From: Vibrio porteresiae DSM 19223
GTDB taxonomy: Bacteria; Pseudomonadota; Gammaproteobacteria; Enterobacterales; Vibrionaceae
Length of the DNA: 64,000 nt
Assembly: GCF_024347055.1 (NCBI RefSeq)
Contig: NZ_AP024895.1
Span: forward strand, 496,001 to 560,000
Direction of reading: 5' to 3'
The notes beneath the pieces were generated by a model, which was not told the DNA's origin, ran no database searches, and worked only from the letters and a program-made list of their open reading frames with translations. The number at the start of each line of letters is the position of its first letter. Position 1 is the stretch's first letter. Below are positions 8,903 to 17,709 of the stretch, piece by piece. The position numbers and the translations under genes are program-made.

Positions 8903-9451
8903 ATGAATCGTTTTGTCTTTGCAGACGCCACTAAATGTATTGGTTGTCGAACTTGTGAAGTAGCGTGCGCGATTTCTCACCAAGAAGGATGTTCTGGCAC
9001 GCTGCAGAATGCTGAGAGTTTTGTCCCTCGCCTGCAGTTGGTGAAAAATGCGCAGGTGACCACTCCTGTCATGTGTCGTCAGTGTGACGACGCACCTTGT
9101 GCTCAAGTTTGTCCTAACAACGCCATCGTCCATGAAGATGGTTTTGTGAAGGTGATTCAATCTCGCTGCATTGGTTGTAAAACCTGTGCCGTTGCTTGCC
9201 CATTTGGCGCAATGGCCGTTGTGACCACTATGGTGGAAGAAAATCGCGGCGCTGCTGCGTTATTTAGCCGTAAAGTGCCTAAATCACAGGCGATTAAATG
9301 TGATTTATGTTCTCACCGTGAAAATGGTCCGGCTTGTGTAGAAGTTTGCCCAACTGGTGCTATCAGTCTGATTAATTCTGATGAACTTCAACAAACCAGT
9401 CAGCAAAAACGCGAACAAGCAGCCACTCGCGCTGCTGGCATCACTGTCTGA
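8903..9451 (+). CDS. hydN: HydN-like electron-transfer ferredoxin of formate dehydrogenase H
   Basis: Iron-sulfur protein of 182 residues that is paired with fdhF, as in E. coli hydN (175 residues). It carries four [4Fe-4S]-type Cys clusters, starting with CIGCRTCEVACA (about 13-24), CRQCDDAPCAQVCP, CIGCKTCAVACP and CDLCSHRENGPACVEVCP. HydN-type proteins are required for full FdhH activity and probably carry electrons from FdhF into the hydrogenase. The gene is preceded by the sigma54 promoter at 8831 and an AGAAGGATATCGC ribosome binding region; fdhF follows after 15 bp. Confidence 0.9.
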   Translation: MNRFVFADATKCIGCRTCEVACAISHQEGCSGTLQNAESFVPRLQLVKNAQVTTPVMCRQCDDAPCAQVCPNNAIVHEDGFVKVIQSRCIGCKTCAVACPFGAMAVVTTMVEENRGAAALFSRKVPKSQAIKCDLCSHRENGPACVEVCPTGAISLINSDELQQTSQQKREQAATRAAGITV

Positions 9452-9466
9452 TTTAAGAAGGTTAAT

Positions 9467-11611
9467 ATGAAAAAATCCATCGTAGTTTGTCCCTACTGTG
9501 GCACAGGGTGCAAACTGAATTTACTTGTTGAAAACGACAAGGTTGTTGGTGCTGAACCTGCTATGGGTCGTACCAACGAAGGTAACCTTTGTTTGAAAGG
9601 TTACTATGGTTGGGACTTCTTAAACGACACCAACCTTTTGACTCCACGTCTAAAACACCCAATGATTCGCCGCACTCGTGACTCAAAACTTGAAGCGGTT
9701 TCTTGGGATGAAGCATTAGATTTCGCCGTTGAACGTTTAACTGCAATTAAAGAAAAATACGGCGCAGATTCTATCATGACCACAGGTTCTGCTCGTGGTC
9801 CTGGTAACGAAGCCAACTACGTGATGCAAAAATTTGCTCGTGCAGTGATTGGTACAAACAACGTCGACCACTGTGCGCGTGTTTGTCACGCTCCATCCGT
9901 ATCTGGCCTAGAATCCACCGTAGGTAACGGTGCGATGAGTAACTCAATCAACGAAATTGCTGAAGCAAAATGTCTATTGTTCTTCGGCTATAACGTGGCT
10001 GACTCTCACCCTGTTATTGCACGTCAAGTATTCAAAGCCAAAGCCAACGGCGCGAAAGTCATCGTATGTGACCCGCGTAAAATCGAATCAGTTCGTATCG
10101 CTGACCAATGGGTTCCATTGAAAAATGGTTCAAACATGGCGGTAGTGAACGCGATTGCTTACACCTTGATCGATGAAAACCTTTACGATGTGGATTACGT
10201 GCAACGTTACACAGAAGGTTTTGAAGAATTCCGTAAAACCGTGATGAACTACTGTCCTGAAGAAGTAGAACACATTACTGGTGTACGAGGTGAAGAGATT
10301 CGTCAAGCGGCTCGCACTTACGCAAATGCCTCTGAATCTATGATTCTATGGGGAATGGGCGTGACTCAATTTGGTCAAGCTGTGGACGTAGTTCGTGGTT
10401 TGGCTGGCCTTGCGATGATGACTGGTAACTTTGGTCGTCGTGGTGTGGGCGTAGGTCCTGTACGTGGTCAAAACAACGTACAAGGGACTTGTGATATGGG
10501 CATGTTGCCTCATCAATATCCAGGCTACCAAGCGGTCACTAACGATGCGATTCGTGAAAAATTCGAAAAAGCATGGGGCGTGAAACTGTCTCACAAACCG
10601 GGCTATCGTATTACTGAAGTGGGTCATAAAGTGGCTGAAGGCGTATGTAAGGCTTATTACATCTTTGGTGAAGACCCAGCGCAAACTGAAGCTGACTTAG
10701 CACAAATGCGTAAAACATTGAGCGATCTTGAACTGGTTATCGTCCAAGATATCTTTATGACCAAAACCGCAGAACGTGCTGACATTATCTTCCCATCCAC
10801 CAGTTGGGGTGAACACGAAGGCGTTTACTCAAGTGCTGACCGTGGTTTCCAACGTTTCTACAAAGCGGTGACTCCACCTGCTGACGTGAAACCTGACTGG
10901 GAAATCTTCAGCCTATTGGCAACTCGTATGGGTTACCCAATGCACTACAACAATACCGAAGAAATTTGGGACGAAATGCGTCACTTATGCCCTCTGTATG
11001 AAGGTGCAACCTACGAAAAAATGGCCGGCCTGAAAGGCGTGCAATGGCCATGTGTTGATGAAGCAGACCCTGGTACTCCTTACCTATTTAAAGGCAATAA
11101 ATTCTCTATGCCTTCAGGTAAAGGTAAATTCTTGGGCGCTGAATGGCGTGCTCCTGTTGAACAACCTGATGCGGATTACCCATTGGTGCTTTCAACAGTC
11201 CGTGAAGTGGGCCACTACTCTTGCCGTTCTATGACTGGTAACTGTACCGCACTGACCACCTTGGCTGATGAACCAGGATTTGCACAAATCCACCCTGATG
11301 ATGCAGCTAAATATGGCATCAAAGATCAACAGCTGATCTGGGTTTCTTCTCGTCGCGGTAAAGTCATTACTCGTGCGAATGTGAACCCTCGTGTGAACCA
11401 AGGCGCGATCTACATGACTTACCAATGGTGGGTGGGTGCATGTAACGAGCTGACCATTGAACGTGTTGACCCAATTTCAAGCACACCAGAATACAAATAC
11501 TGTGCGGTGAAAGTGGAAGCGATTCAAGATACAGCTTGGGCTGAAAATTACGTGAAAACGGAATACAGTAATATGAAAGCTCGCCTAAGATCACATGTTG
11601 AACAGGCATAA
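9467..11611 (+). CDS. fdhF: Formate dehydrogenase H, cysteine form
   Basis: Molybdopterin enzyme that oxidises formate to CO2 and passes electrons via HydN to the hydrogenase. The chain is 714 residues against 715 in E. coli FdhF. The [4Fe-4S] ligands Cys8, Cys11, Cys15 and Cys42 are at the same positions. The molybdenum ligand at residue 140 is Cys (codon TGT at 9884-9886) in HCARVCHAPSV, whereas E. coli has selenocysteine (UGA) there, so no SECIS element or selenium pathway is needed. The bis-MGD binding segments (GYNVADSHPV, DPRKIES, MTGNFGRRGVGVGPVRGQNNVQG) are intact. It is transcribed with hydN and followed by a strong hairpin at 11672. Confidence 0.96.
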   Translation: MKKSIVVCPYCGTGCKLNLLVENDKVVGAEPAMGRTNEGNLCLKGYYGWDFLNDTNLLTPRLKHPMIRRTRDSKLEAVSWDEALDFAVERLTAIKEKYGADSIMTTGSARGPGNEANYVMQKFARAVIGTNNVDHCARVCHAPSVSGLESTVGNGAMSNSINEIAEAKCLLFFGYNVADSHPVIARQVFKAKANGAKVIVCDPRKIESVRIADQWVPLKNGSNMAVVNAIAYTLIDENLYDVDYVQRYTEGFEEFRKTVMNYCPEEVEHITGVRGEEIRQAARTYANASESMILWGMGVTQFGQAVDVVRGLAGLAMMTGNFGRRGVGVGPVRGQNNVQGTCDMGMLPHQYPGYQAVTNDAIREKFEKAWGVKLSHKPGYRITEVGHKVAEGVCKAYYIFGEDPAQTEADLAQMRKTLSDLELVIVQDIFMTKTAERADIIFPSTSWGEHEGVYSSADRGFQRFYKAVTPPADVKPDWEIFSLLATRMGYPMHYNNTEEIWDEMRHLCPLYEGATYEKMAGLKGVQWPCVDEADPGTPYLFKGNKFSMPSGKGKFLGAEWRAPVEQPDADYPLVLSTVREVGHYSCRSMTGNCTALTTLADEPGFAQIHPDDAAKYGIKDQQLIWVSSRRGKVITRANVNPRVNQGAIYMTYQWWVGACNELTIERVDPISSTPEYKYCAVKVEAIQDTAWAENYVKTEYSNMKARLRSHVEQA

Positions 11612-11671
11612 TTAAGATTTTAGTAAATTAAGTTCCTCATTATTTAGGATCTTAGTGAATTAAGATCAAAG

Positions 11672-11722
11672 AAGGCTCTTTATGCATGCGGTATTATACG
11701 TGCAACTAAAGAGCCTTTTTTA
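11672..11722 (+). terminator. Rho-independent terminator after fdhF, just before fhlA
   Basis: AAGGCTCTTTA at 11672-11682 pairs with TAAAGAGCCTT at 11707-11717, followed by a T-run. An inner stem (GCATG / CGTGC) extends the hairpin. The T-run ends only nine bases before the fhlA ATG, so it may attenuate read-through into the regulator. Confidence 0.85.
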
Positions 11723-11730
11723 TTAATGCC

Positions 11731-13776
11731 ATGAATCAAATAGCCCAGGAATTAATGATTTTCTCCAAGGCAATGTTATCGATTAACGATACCGCTGACT
11801 TGCTGACATTTCTCAATAGTGAAGAGTGTGCTTTTTTACAAGTAGAGAAGATCAACATCATATTGCGCTGTGGCCAATCTGATGAATCTGTTCTTTATTA
11901 TGTCGATGAACAAGATCGTGTTCACCGCGAAGCTTTTTATCATCAGGAATACGATTTATACAGTATGCCTTACGATGATGGTTTATATAATTTAGACGGC
12001 GTTAGTTTCTATTATTCCCATCCTCATTTTGCTGACCATTCCGCATACGCCAACATCCACCATTACTGCAAAATTCCGCTTAAATCGATGAACCAACAAA
12101 TCGGTTTTATCGAGTTTATTAACCCCCAAGTGGATGAGCTAGAAGATGGAGAGCGCCAGTTCCGTCTGCAAAACAGCATGATAGTTTCCTTTGTCACTCA
12201 TGTGCTTGATCATGAACTAACCAGTTCGATGACCAAGCAGATTAGCCATGAAAGGGACAACTATCATATCTTGGTTGATGTCACTAACGCGGTGATCAGT
12301 CAAAGTAATAAAGAGATGCTGTTGAGTTCTCTGCAGCAATGCATTTACCAACACTTTTCGGTGACGGATCTCGCGCTTATCGATATCAATCAAGGGCTTT
12401 ATACGCAAAGTACCAGCCGAATGGCCGATGGGCAGGTGTATCAACAAAGCCACTTTTTTACCGATGATTCGGCCTTTCTCGCCGCAGTAAACAAAAATGA
12501 AGTGGTCTATTTGGATAAGAAGCTTCTTGCCAAAATGGAAGACCAAAAAAACACCCTGCAGTTTGCCGATGACATCACGCAAATTATTGTGATGCCGCTG
12601 ATTTTTCGCCGCATGAAAGTGGGCTATATCGCTTATATGATGCGTGACGATAGGCAAATGCCGAGCATGGATATTGATACGTTACAGCAGGTGGCCGCTC
12701 GAGTCGCATTGGCGATGCACAGTGTGAATATGCACGAAGCTCATGCCAAAATGATGCCGAAAAGTGAGTATGTATCGATTGAAGATAGCTATGATAAGCA
12801 TCTGATTTTTGATGATATTATTAGCCAAAGTGAATCAATGAATAAAGTGCTCGACCAAGTGGCGATGGTGGCCGATTGCGACAGTACCGTGATGATTTTG
12901 GGTGAAACGGGCACCGGGAAAGAGTTGATTGCTCGAGCGATTCATAAGATGAGCCGTCGCAGTCAAAAACGCATGGTGAAAATGAACTGTGCAGCGGTGC
13001 CTGAAGGTTTGTTTGAAAGTGAGCTATTTGGGCATGAAAAAGGGGCATTTACTGGCGCGATCAGCAGTCGAGTCGGGCGATTTGAGCAAGCCAATAACGG
13101 CACTTTGTTCTTAGATGAGATTGGCGATATGCCGATTGAACTACAACCTAAGTTATTGCGTGCACTACAAGAAAGTGAAATTGAACGGGTGGGAAAAAAC
13201 CAATTGATCCCCGTTGATGTGCGTATTGTGGTTGCGACTAATGCCGATTTGCTTAGCATGGTGCAAGAGAAAACCTTCCGTAGCGATCTCTACTATCGTC
13301 TCAATATTTTCCCGATTCAGATCCCGCCACTGCGTGACCGTCCTGAAGATATTCCATTATTGGTCAAACATTTCACGCGTACTATCTCGAAAAAAATGGG
13401 TAAGAATATTTCAGCTGTGACCAACAGTTCGATGCGCGCACTGAGCGCATTTAGTTGGCCGGGAAACGTACGTCAACTGCGTAACTTCATTGAACGTTCG
13501 GTGATTTTAACCCGTGGTGATGTGTTGAACGTGCCCGTTGAAGAGTTACTCAGTCTTGGCCTTGATTTGGAAGACGTTGAAGATGAACAAGAAAATGGTT
13601 CTAAATCCAATGCGGACGTGGATCGCGACTTGATAATTCAGACTTTGCGCGACTGTAATGGTATCGTAGCAGGCGCTCGTGGCGCTGCAGCTAAGCTGGG
13701 TTTGAAACGCACTACTTTGCTGTCACGAATGCAGAAAATGGGTATCAGTAGTAAAGATTATTTGCCGGAAGTGTAA
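11731..13776 (+). CDS. fhlA: FhlA/HyfR-type sigma54-dependent transcriptional activator
   Basis: Enhancer-binding protein expected to activate the hyf and hydN-fdhF promoters in response to formate. Domain order: an N-terminal GAF-like sensor region (about 1-350, with a second GAF-like part around 190-340), an AAA+ domain with Walker A GETGTGKE at 391-398, the sigma54-contact loop GAFTGA at 438-443, and Walker B near GTLFLDEIGDMP. A C-terminal Fis-like helix-turn-helix lies at about 635-676 (NGIVAGARGAAAKLGLKRTTLLSRM). Length 681 lies between E. coli FhlA (692) and HyfR (670); which it is orthologous to cannot be decided here. There is no clear ribosome binding site at the ATG, which directly follows a terminator. 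Confidence 0.9.
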   Translation: MNQIAQELMIFSKAMLSINDTADLLTFLNSEECAFLQVEKINIILRCGQSDESVLYYVDEQDRVHREAFYHQEYDLYSMPYDDGLYNLDGVSFYYSHPHFADHSAYANIHHYCKIPLKSMNQQIGFIEFINPQVDELEDGERQFRLQNSMIVSFVTHVLDHELTSSMTKQISHERDNYHILVDVTNAVISQSNKEMLLSSLQQCIYQHFSVTDLALIDINQGLYTQSTSRMADGQVYQQSHFFTDDSAFLAAVNKNEVVYLDKKLLAKMEDQKNTLQFADDITQIIVMPLIFRRMKVGYIAYMMRDDRQMPSMDIDTLQQVAARVALAMHSVNMHEAHAKMMPKSEYVSIEDSYDKHLIFDDIISQSESMNKVLDQVAMVADCDSTVMILGETGTGKELIARAIHKMSRRSQKRMVKMNCAAVPEGLFESELFGHEKGAFTGAISSRVGRFEQANNGTLFLDEIGDMPIELQPKLLRALQESEIERVGKNQLIPVDVRIVVATNADLLSMVQEKTFRSDLYYRLNIFPIQIPPLRDRPEDIPLLVKHFTRTISKKMGKNISAVTNSSMRALSAFSWPGNVRQLRNFIERSVILTRGDVLNVPVEELLSLGLDLEDVEDEQENGSKSNADVDRDLIIQTLRDCNGIVAGARGAAAKLGLKRTTLLSRMQKMGISSKDYLPEV

Positions 13777-13797
13777 GGCAAACAAAAGGATACAGAG

Positions 13798-14622
13798 ATG
13801 AGTGTTGAGTTGTCACCAGTCGATTTTCCCGCCTACAAAGAGAAATCGATCGTACGTTATGAGCAAGGCAAAGATTGGCAAACTAAACAGGATGCCTTAA
13901 TTCAAGAGACACCTGTTGCGATTGAATTTAATGGTGTTGCTTATACGGTGATGATGTGTACACCGATGGATCTCGAAGAGTTTGCCGTTGGCTTTGCGTT
14001 AACCGAAGGCATTATCGACCAAATGAAAGATGTCCATGATGTGGATATTCAGCTGCAAGATAATGGTATTACGGTGAACGTTCAGGTGGCGAATCGCTGT
14101 GTTGAGCGTTTAAAAGAAAAACGCCGCTCTTTGGCGGGAATGACAGGCTGCGGTATCTGCGGTACAGAAAAATTAGACTCGGTATGTCGTTATCGTCAGC
14201 CGCTACCCAGCTCTGTGCGGTTCGATATGGATAAGCTGCAAACTGCCCTTGATAGCCTTTTTGATCATCAAGAACTCAACCAAATGACGGGCTCTTCCCA
14301 TGCGGCCGCTTACCTTAATCAAGAGGGTAAGATTGAGGCCATTTTTGAAGATGTGGGTCGTCATATTGCATTGGATAAACTGGTCGGTTGGATTGCCAGA
14401 GAGCAAAAACGCCAAGGGGCCATTTTAGTCACCAGTCGCGCCAGTTTTGAAATGGTGCAAAAAGTGGTTGCCAGCGGTGTCGAAATATTATTTGCCGTTT
14501 CGGCTGCCACTAATATGGCCGTAGAAATGGCAGAGCAGCTCAATTTAACCCTGTGTGGCTATTGTCGCCGTGGTCGCGCTAATATTTATTCTCATCCAGA
14601 ACGAATTATTGAACTACCATAG
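13798..14622 (+). CDS. fdhD: FdhD sulfurtransferase for formate dehydrogenase
   Basis: FdhD carries sulfur from the cysteine desulfurase IscS to the molybdenum cofactor of formate dehydrogenase, a step essential for FdhF activity. The two catalytic cysteines are seen as GCGICG, Cys118 and Cys121, in the loop typical of the family. The C-terminal cofactor-binding part shows FEDVGRHIALDKLVGW and LVTSRASFEMVQK. It has 274 residues (E. coli FdhD 277). It starts 21 bp after fhlA with AAAAGGAT upstream of the ATG and probably shares its transcript. Its placement in the FHL cluster, instead of beside an fdo/fdn locus, fits service to the adjacent fdhF. Confidence 0.94.
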   Translation: MSVELSPVDFPAYKEKSIVRYEQGKDWQTKQDALIQETPVAIEFNGVAYTVMMCTPMDLEEFAVGFALTEGIIDQMKDVHDVDIQLQDNGITVNVQVANRCVERLKEKRRSLAGMTGCGICGTEKLDSVCRYRQPLPSSVRFDMDKLQTALDSLFDHQELNQMTGSSHAAAYLNQEGKIEAIFEDVGRHIALDKLVGWIAREQKRQGAILVTSRASFEMVQKVVASGVEILFAVSAATNMAVEMAEQLNLTLCGYCRRGRANIYSHPERIIELP

Positions 14623-14647
14623 TTGAAATTTCATTTTACCAAAATAA

Positions 14648-14673
14648 AGGGCACGTAAATTTACGTGCTTTTT
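14648..14673 (+). terminator. Terminator after fdhD
   Basis: Perfect palindrome GCACGTAAATTTACGTGC at 14651-14668 followed by TTTTTATGTTTTT, 25 bp after the fdhD stop. It separates the fhlA-fdhD unit from hypF. Confidence 0.8.
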
Positions 14674-14955
14674 ATGTTTTTATCCTCTATCAATTTTATT
14701 TTTATAGAACGAAAAATAATAAAAACAAGCACGAAAAAATTGTTTAACTTGGGATTGATTTGAGTCAACTCCCAGCTCTGTATATTCCATTTAGGTTCGA
14801 TAAAATAGGCAGCAATTACTTATTGATCTGCTGAGAGTTATTGATTGATTTAACCTGCCACTATTATCGTTAATGAATTCATGATTTGAATTTTTTACGC
14901 ATAATCTCATGGCAAAAATTGATTATTTCTTTCGCGCCAACCTCGGAGCTTTTTC
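14674..14955. other. AT-rich intergenic region upstream of hypF
   Basis: Presumed promoter region of the hyp operon. I find no GG-N10-GC sigma54 element and no copy of the CGTCACTA dyad here, so hyp may be expressed from a sigma70-type or Fnr-type promoter that I cannot pinpoint. A short imperfect dyad (TGGGA ... TCCCA) occurs at about 14749-14773. Confidence 0.4.
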
Positions 14956-17403
14956 ATGCTTTCTCGTCGCCTAATAGAGATTAGCGGAGTGGTGCAAGGC
15001 GTGGGTTTTCGCCCTTTCGTCTATCAGCTAGCCACTCGCCATCAACTATTAGGTTCCGTTTGCAATGATGCTTCTGGCGTTCATATTGATGTGCAAGGAT
15101 TGAGCGAGCGTTTAGATCTGTTTATTGCCGAGCTGCATCGGTCTGCACCGCCGCTTTCACGGGTTGACCAGATTACCGTGGCTGAGCAGCGCCCGCATCA
15201 GGTCGATGCTTTTACCATAGTGCACAGTGAACGTGAAAACCGAGTCTCGGTGAGTGTTTCTCCAGATCAAGCCATGTGCAGCGATTGTGCCCGTGAGCTA
15301 CGCGACCCGCATTCTCGCTACTACCGCTATCCCTTTATCAACTGTACCAATTGCGGCCCACGTTTTTCGATCATCAAGCAACTGCCATATGACCGTGAAT
15401 TGACTTCGATGGCCGAGTTTGAGCTTTGCCCTGACTGCGCGAAGGCTTATCACAATCCGTTCGATCGTCGTTACCACGCCCAGCCGGTGAGCTGTGATGT
15501 TTGTGGTCCACAAGTGACTTGGCATACTCCGGCGCATGGTCAATATGACCAAACCCAAACCCAAACCCAGCAACGAGATTTAGCCATAACCCAAGCGGCA
15601 GAGATGATTGGGCAGGGTGGGGTGATTGCCGTCAAAGGCCTAGGTGGATTTCACTTGGTTTGTAATGCGCAAAATGAAGTGGCGGTGCAGAAGTTACGGG
15701 CTTTAAAACACCGACAAAGAAAACCGTTGGCGGTCATGGTGCGCGATGTCGCCAGTGCCGAGCAATTGGTTTGTGGCGAGCCATTAGAGTGGCAAGCGTT
15801 GAGCTCGCAAGCTGCACCAATTGTATTAATGAAACTGCGTGATGATGCTCAGTCTAAGTGCTTTGCAGTAGCCCCATCAGTTGCACCTAGCATGCGTTAT
15901 CTTGGGGTAATGCTGCCTTATACGCCTTTGCATCTGCTGCTGTTTGATGAATTGCAAAAATGGCATATCAGCAGCTTGGTGATGACCAGTGCCAATGTCT
16001 CTGGCGTGCCACTGGCAACAGAAATGAACCAAGTGGTTGAGCAGTTCGGTGGACAGCTGGATGGAGTGCTTAATCACAATCGCGAGATAGTAAACGCTTG
16101 TGATGATAGCGTGGTTCACTTAGCTGGCGGTGCAATACGAACTTTACGCATGGCGCGCGGTTACGCTCCATATAGCAAAGCATGTGAGGGTATCGAACAC
16201 TCCATTATGGCGGTGGGCGCGCAGCAAAAATCGAGCGTCGCTTTTGCAATTCCTGGTCAGTGGATGCTCTCGCCTTACCTTGGTGATATCGATGATATCG
16301 ATACCCAACAGCGCTTTGTCGCAATGACCGACTATTTCCCATCCTTGTATCAAACCACGCCGCAGCAGTGGTGTGGTGACCGTCATCCCGGCTATTTTTC
16401 AACGCAGTTTCTCCATCAACAAGCGGGACAGATTCAAACTCTCTCACATCATTATGCTCATCTATTGGCGGTGATGGCGGAGCATAGCTACACAAATTCT
16501 GTGCTCGGTTTTGCTTTTGATGGCACCGGTTGGGGGGACGATGACACCGTGTGGGGCGGGGAAGTGTTAGTGGCTGATATTCATGGTTATCAGCGTTTAG
16601 CGCACCTTAGACCATTTCGTCTGATTGGTCGTGAACAGGCGATTTTCGAGCCAGCTCGAATTGTCTTTGCGATGCTGTTAGAGCAGTTGTCTGTGACTGA
16701 AATAGAAGCCTTGGCGCTACCCCTGTTTCGTTCGTGGTCCCATGACCGATTTATTAATCTCCATCAGTTATGGCTCTCAGAGAAACATTCGCCTTATACC
16801 TCATCGATTGGTCGCCTGTTTGATGGGGTTGCTGCGCTGATTGAGCTGGTGATTACACCGGATTTTGAAGGGGAAAGTGGGCTAGTGATGGAGCAGCGTG
16901 TAGAGCTTTTGGATCATAGGTGTCCAAATGATCCAAAAGCTGTACGTGTTAGGGATGAAATTGATAAAAAGTCATATTTATCAATGAATAAAGAGTTTTT
17001 GGATCATGGGTATCCAAACCAAGATAAAGCTGTACAAGAGGCTTTGCCCGCCCCATGGTCGCTTATTTGGAATGAGCAAAAACAGTTGGATTGGTGGCCA
17101 ATGCTCGCGTGTTTAGTTCGACATGCGAACTCCGTTTCCGTTACACCGCAGTGGCAAAACCAAGTGAGTCGCAGGCTGATTGATGAGCTTGCGAATGCCA
17201 TTGTGAGTTTAGCCAATGATTATCCAGAGTTGCCTGTGGTGCTGTCTGGGGGAGTATTTCAAAACCGCCAGCTATTAAATCGTGTGACGGAGCAGTTAAG
17301 TGCACAAGGTCACCTATGGATGACGGGCAAAGTGATTCCTGTAAACGATGGTGGCGTTGCTGCTGGCCAACTCTGGTATGGCATTCATCATCAACAAAAT
17401 TGA
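14956..17403 (+). CDS. hypF: HypF carbamoyltransferase for hydrogenase cyanide ligands
   Basis: HypF uses carbamoyl phosphate and ATP to place a thiocarboxamide on HypE, the source of the CN ligands. Domains in order: acylphosphatase-like (about 5-90, GVVQGVGFRPFVYQLA), two zinc fingers (CSDCARE...CTNCGP and CPDCAKA...CDVCGP, about 105-190), a YrdC-like domain (about 210-400) and a Kae1-like domain with the HHYAH motif near residue 500. At 815 residues it is about 65 longer than E. coli HypF (750). Part of the excess is an in-frame repeat-derived insertion at about residues 649-695 (see the repeat entry), and there is a QTQTQTQQ stretch from a six-base repeat at about 15549-15570. The final SGGVFQNRQLLNRV and DGGVAAGQ motifs are intact. 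Confidence 0.93.
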   Translation: MLSRRLIEISGVVQGVGFRPFVYQLATRHQLLGSVCNDASGVHIDVQGLSERLDLFIAELHRSAPPLSRVDQITVAEQRPHQVDAFTIVHSERENRVSVSVSPDQAMCSDCARELRDPHSRYYRYPFINCTNCGPRFSIIKQLPYDRELTSMAEFELCPDCAKAYHNPFDRRYHAQPVSCDVCGPQVTWHTPAHGQYDQTQTQTQQRDLAITQAAEMIGQGGVIAVKGLGGFHLVCNAQNEVAVQKLRALKHRQRKPLAVMVRDVASAEQLVCGEPLEWQALSSQAAPIVLMKLRDDAQSKCFAVAPSVAPSMRYLGVMLPYTPLHLLLFDELQKWHISSLVMTSANVSGVPLATEMNQVVEQFGGQLDGVLNHNREIVNACDDSVVHLAGGAIRTLRMARGYAPYSKACEGIEHSIMAVGAQQKSSVAFAIPGQWMLSPYLGDIDDIDTQQRFVAMTDYFPSLYQTTPQQWCGDRHPGYFSTQFLHQQAGQIQTLSHHYAHLLAVMAEHSYTNSVLGFAFDGTGWGDDDTVWGGEVLVADIHGYQRLAHLRPFRLIGREQAIFEPARIVFAMLLEQLSVTEIEALALPLFRSWSHDRFINLHQLWLSEKHSPYTSSIGRLFDGVAALIELVITPDFEGESGLVMEQRVELLDHRCPNDPKAVRVRDEIDKKSYLSMNKEFLDHGYPNQDKAVQEALPAPWSLIWNEQKQLDWWPMLACLVRHANSVSVTPQWQNQVSRRLIDELANAIVSLANDYPELPVVLSGGVFQNRQLLNRVTEQLSAQGHLWMTGKVIPVNDGGVAAGQLWYGIHHQQN
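16902..17036. repeat. In-frame palindromic repeat pair inserted in hypF
   Basis: Two 44-bp direct copies start at 16902 and 16992, exactly 90 bp apart. The first contains a perfect 13-bp inverted repeat, GCTTTTGGATCAT (16905-16917) and its complement at 16928-16940, with a 10-bp loop. The second copy is partly decayed in its right arm. Between them is another inverted repeat, TTGATAAA (16961-16968) / TTTATCAA (16977-16984). The copies translate in the same frame as LLDHRCPNDPKAV and FLDHGYPNQDKAV. The reading frame is kept throughout. Confidence 0.85.
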
Positions 17404-17454
17404 GCAATGGAAGGCTTAATAACAAGCCTTCGAGTGACACAAGAGAATAAGACT

Positions 17455-17709
17455 ATGTGTTTATGTATTCCATCCAGTGTCGTGAGTGTGGATAACGACA
17501 ACGCGACGGCCAAGGTTGAAACCTTAGGCGTCATTCGTGAAGTGAGTATCAGCTTAATTGACGAACCGGTTGAAGTAGGCGAACACCTGCTGATTCATGT
17601 TGGTTTTGCAATCAGCAAAATTAACCAACAGGAGGCGGAGGAAAACCTCAAAATGTATCAATCACTGCTGAGCGAGATGGAGCAGGATCATATGCAGGTT
17701 ATGTTATGA
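17455..17709 (+). CDS. hypC: HypC chaperone
   Basis: Small chaperone that with HypD assembles the Fe(CN)2CO unit and delivers it to the large-subunit precursor. The start at 17455 gives MCLCIPSSV, the obligatory N-terminal Cys2 of the HypC/HupF family. An in-frame ATG at 17407 would bury that residue behind 16 amino acids and has no family support. From 17455 the protein is 84 residues, normal for the family (about 80-95). An AAGAGAATAAG upstream may serve as ribosome binding site. The stop overlaps the hypD start (ATGA). Confidence 0.93.
   Translation: MCLCIPSSVVSVDNDNATAKVETLGVIREVSISLIDEPVEVGEHLLIHVGFAISKINQQEAEENLKMYQSLLSEMEQDHMQVML

Noticed and set aside
9884..9886. Possible selenocysteine codon in fdhF
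   Set aside because: The codon is TGT (Cys), not TGA; no recoding needed.
17407..17454. Longer hypC N-terminus from the upstream ATG
   Set aside because: HypC needs Cys2 at the N-terminus; MCLCIP at 17455 fits, the longer form does not.
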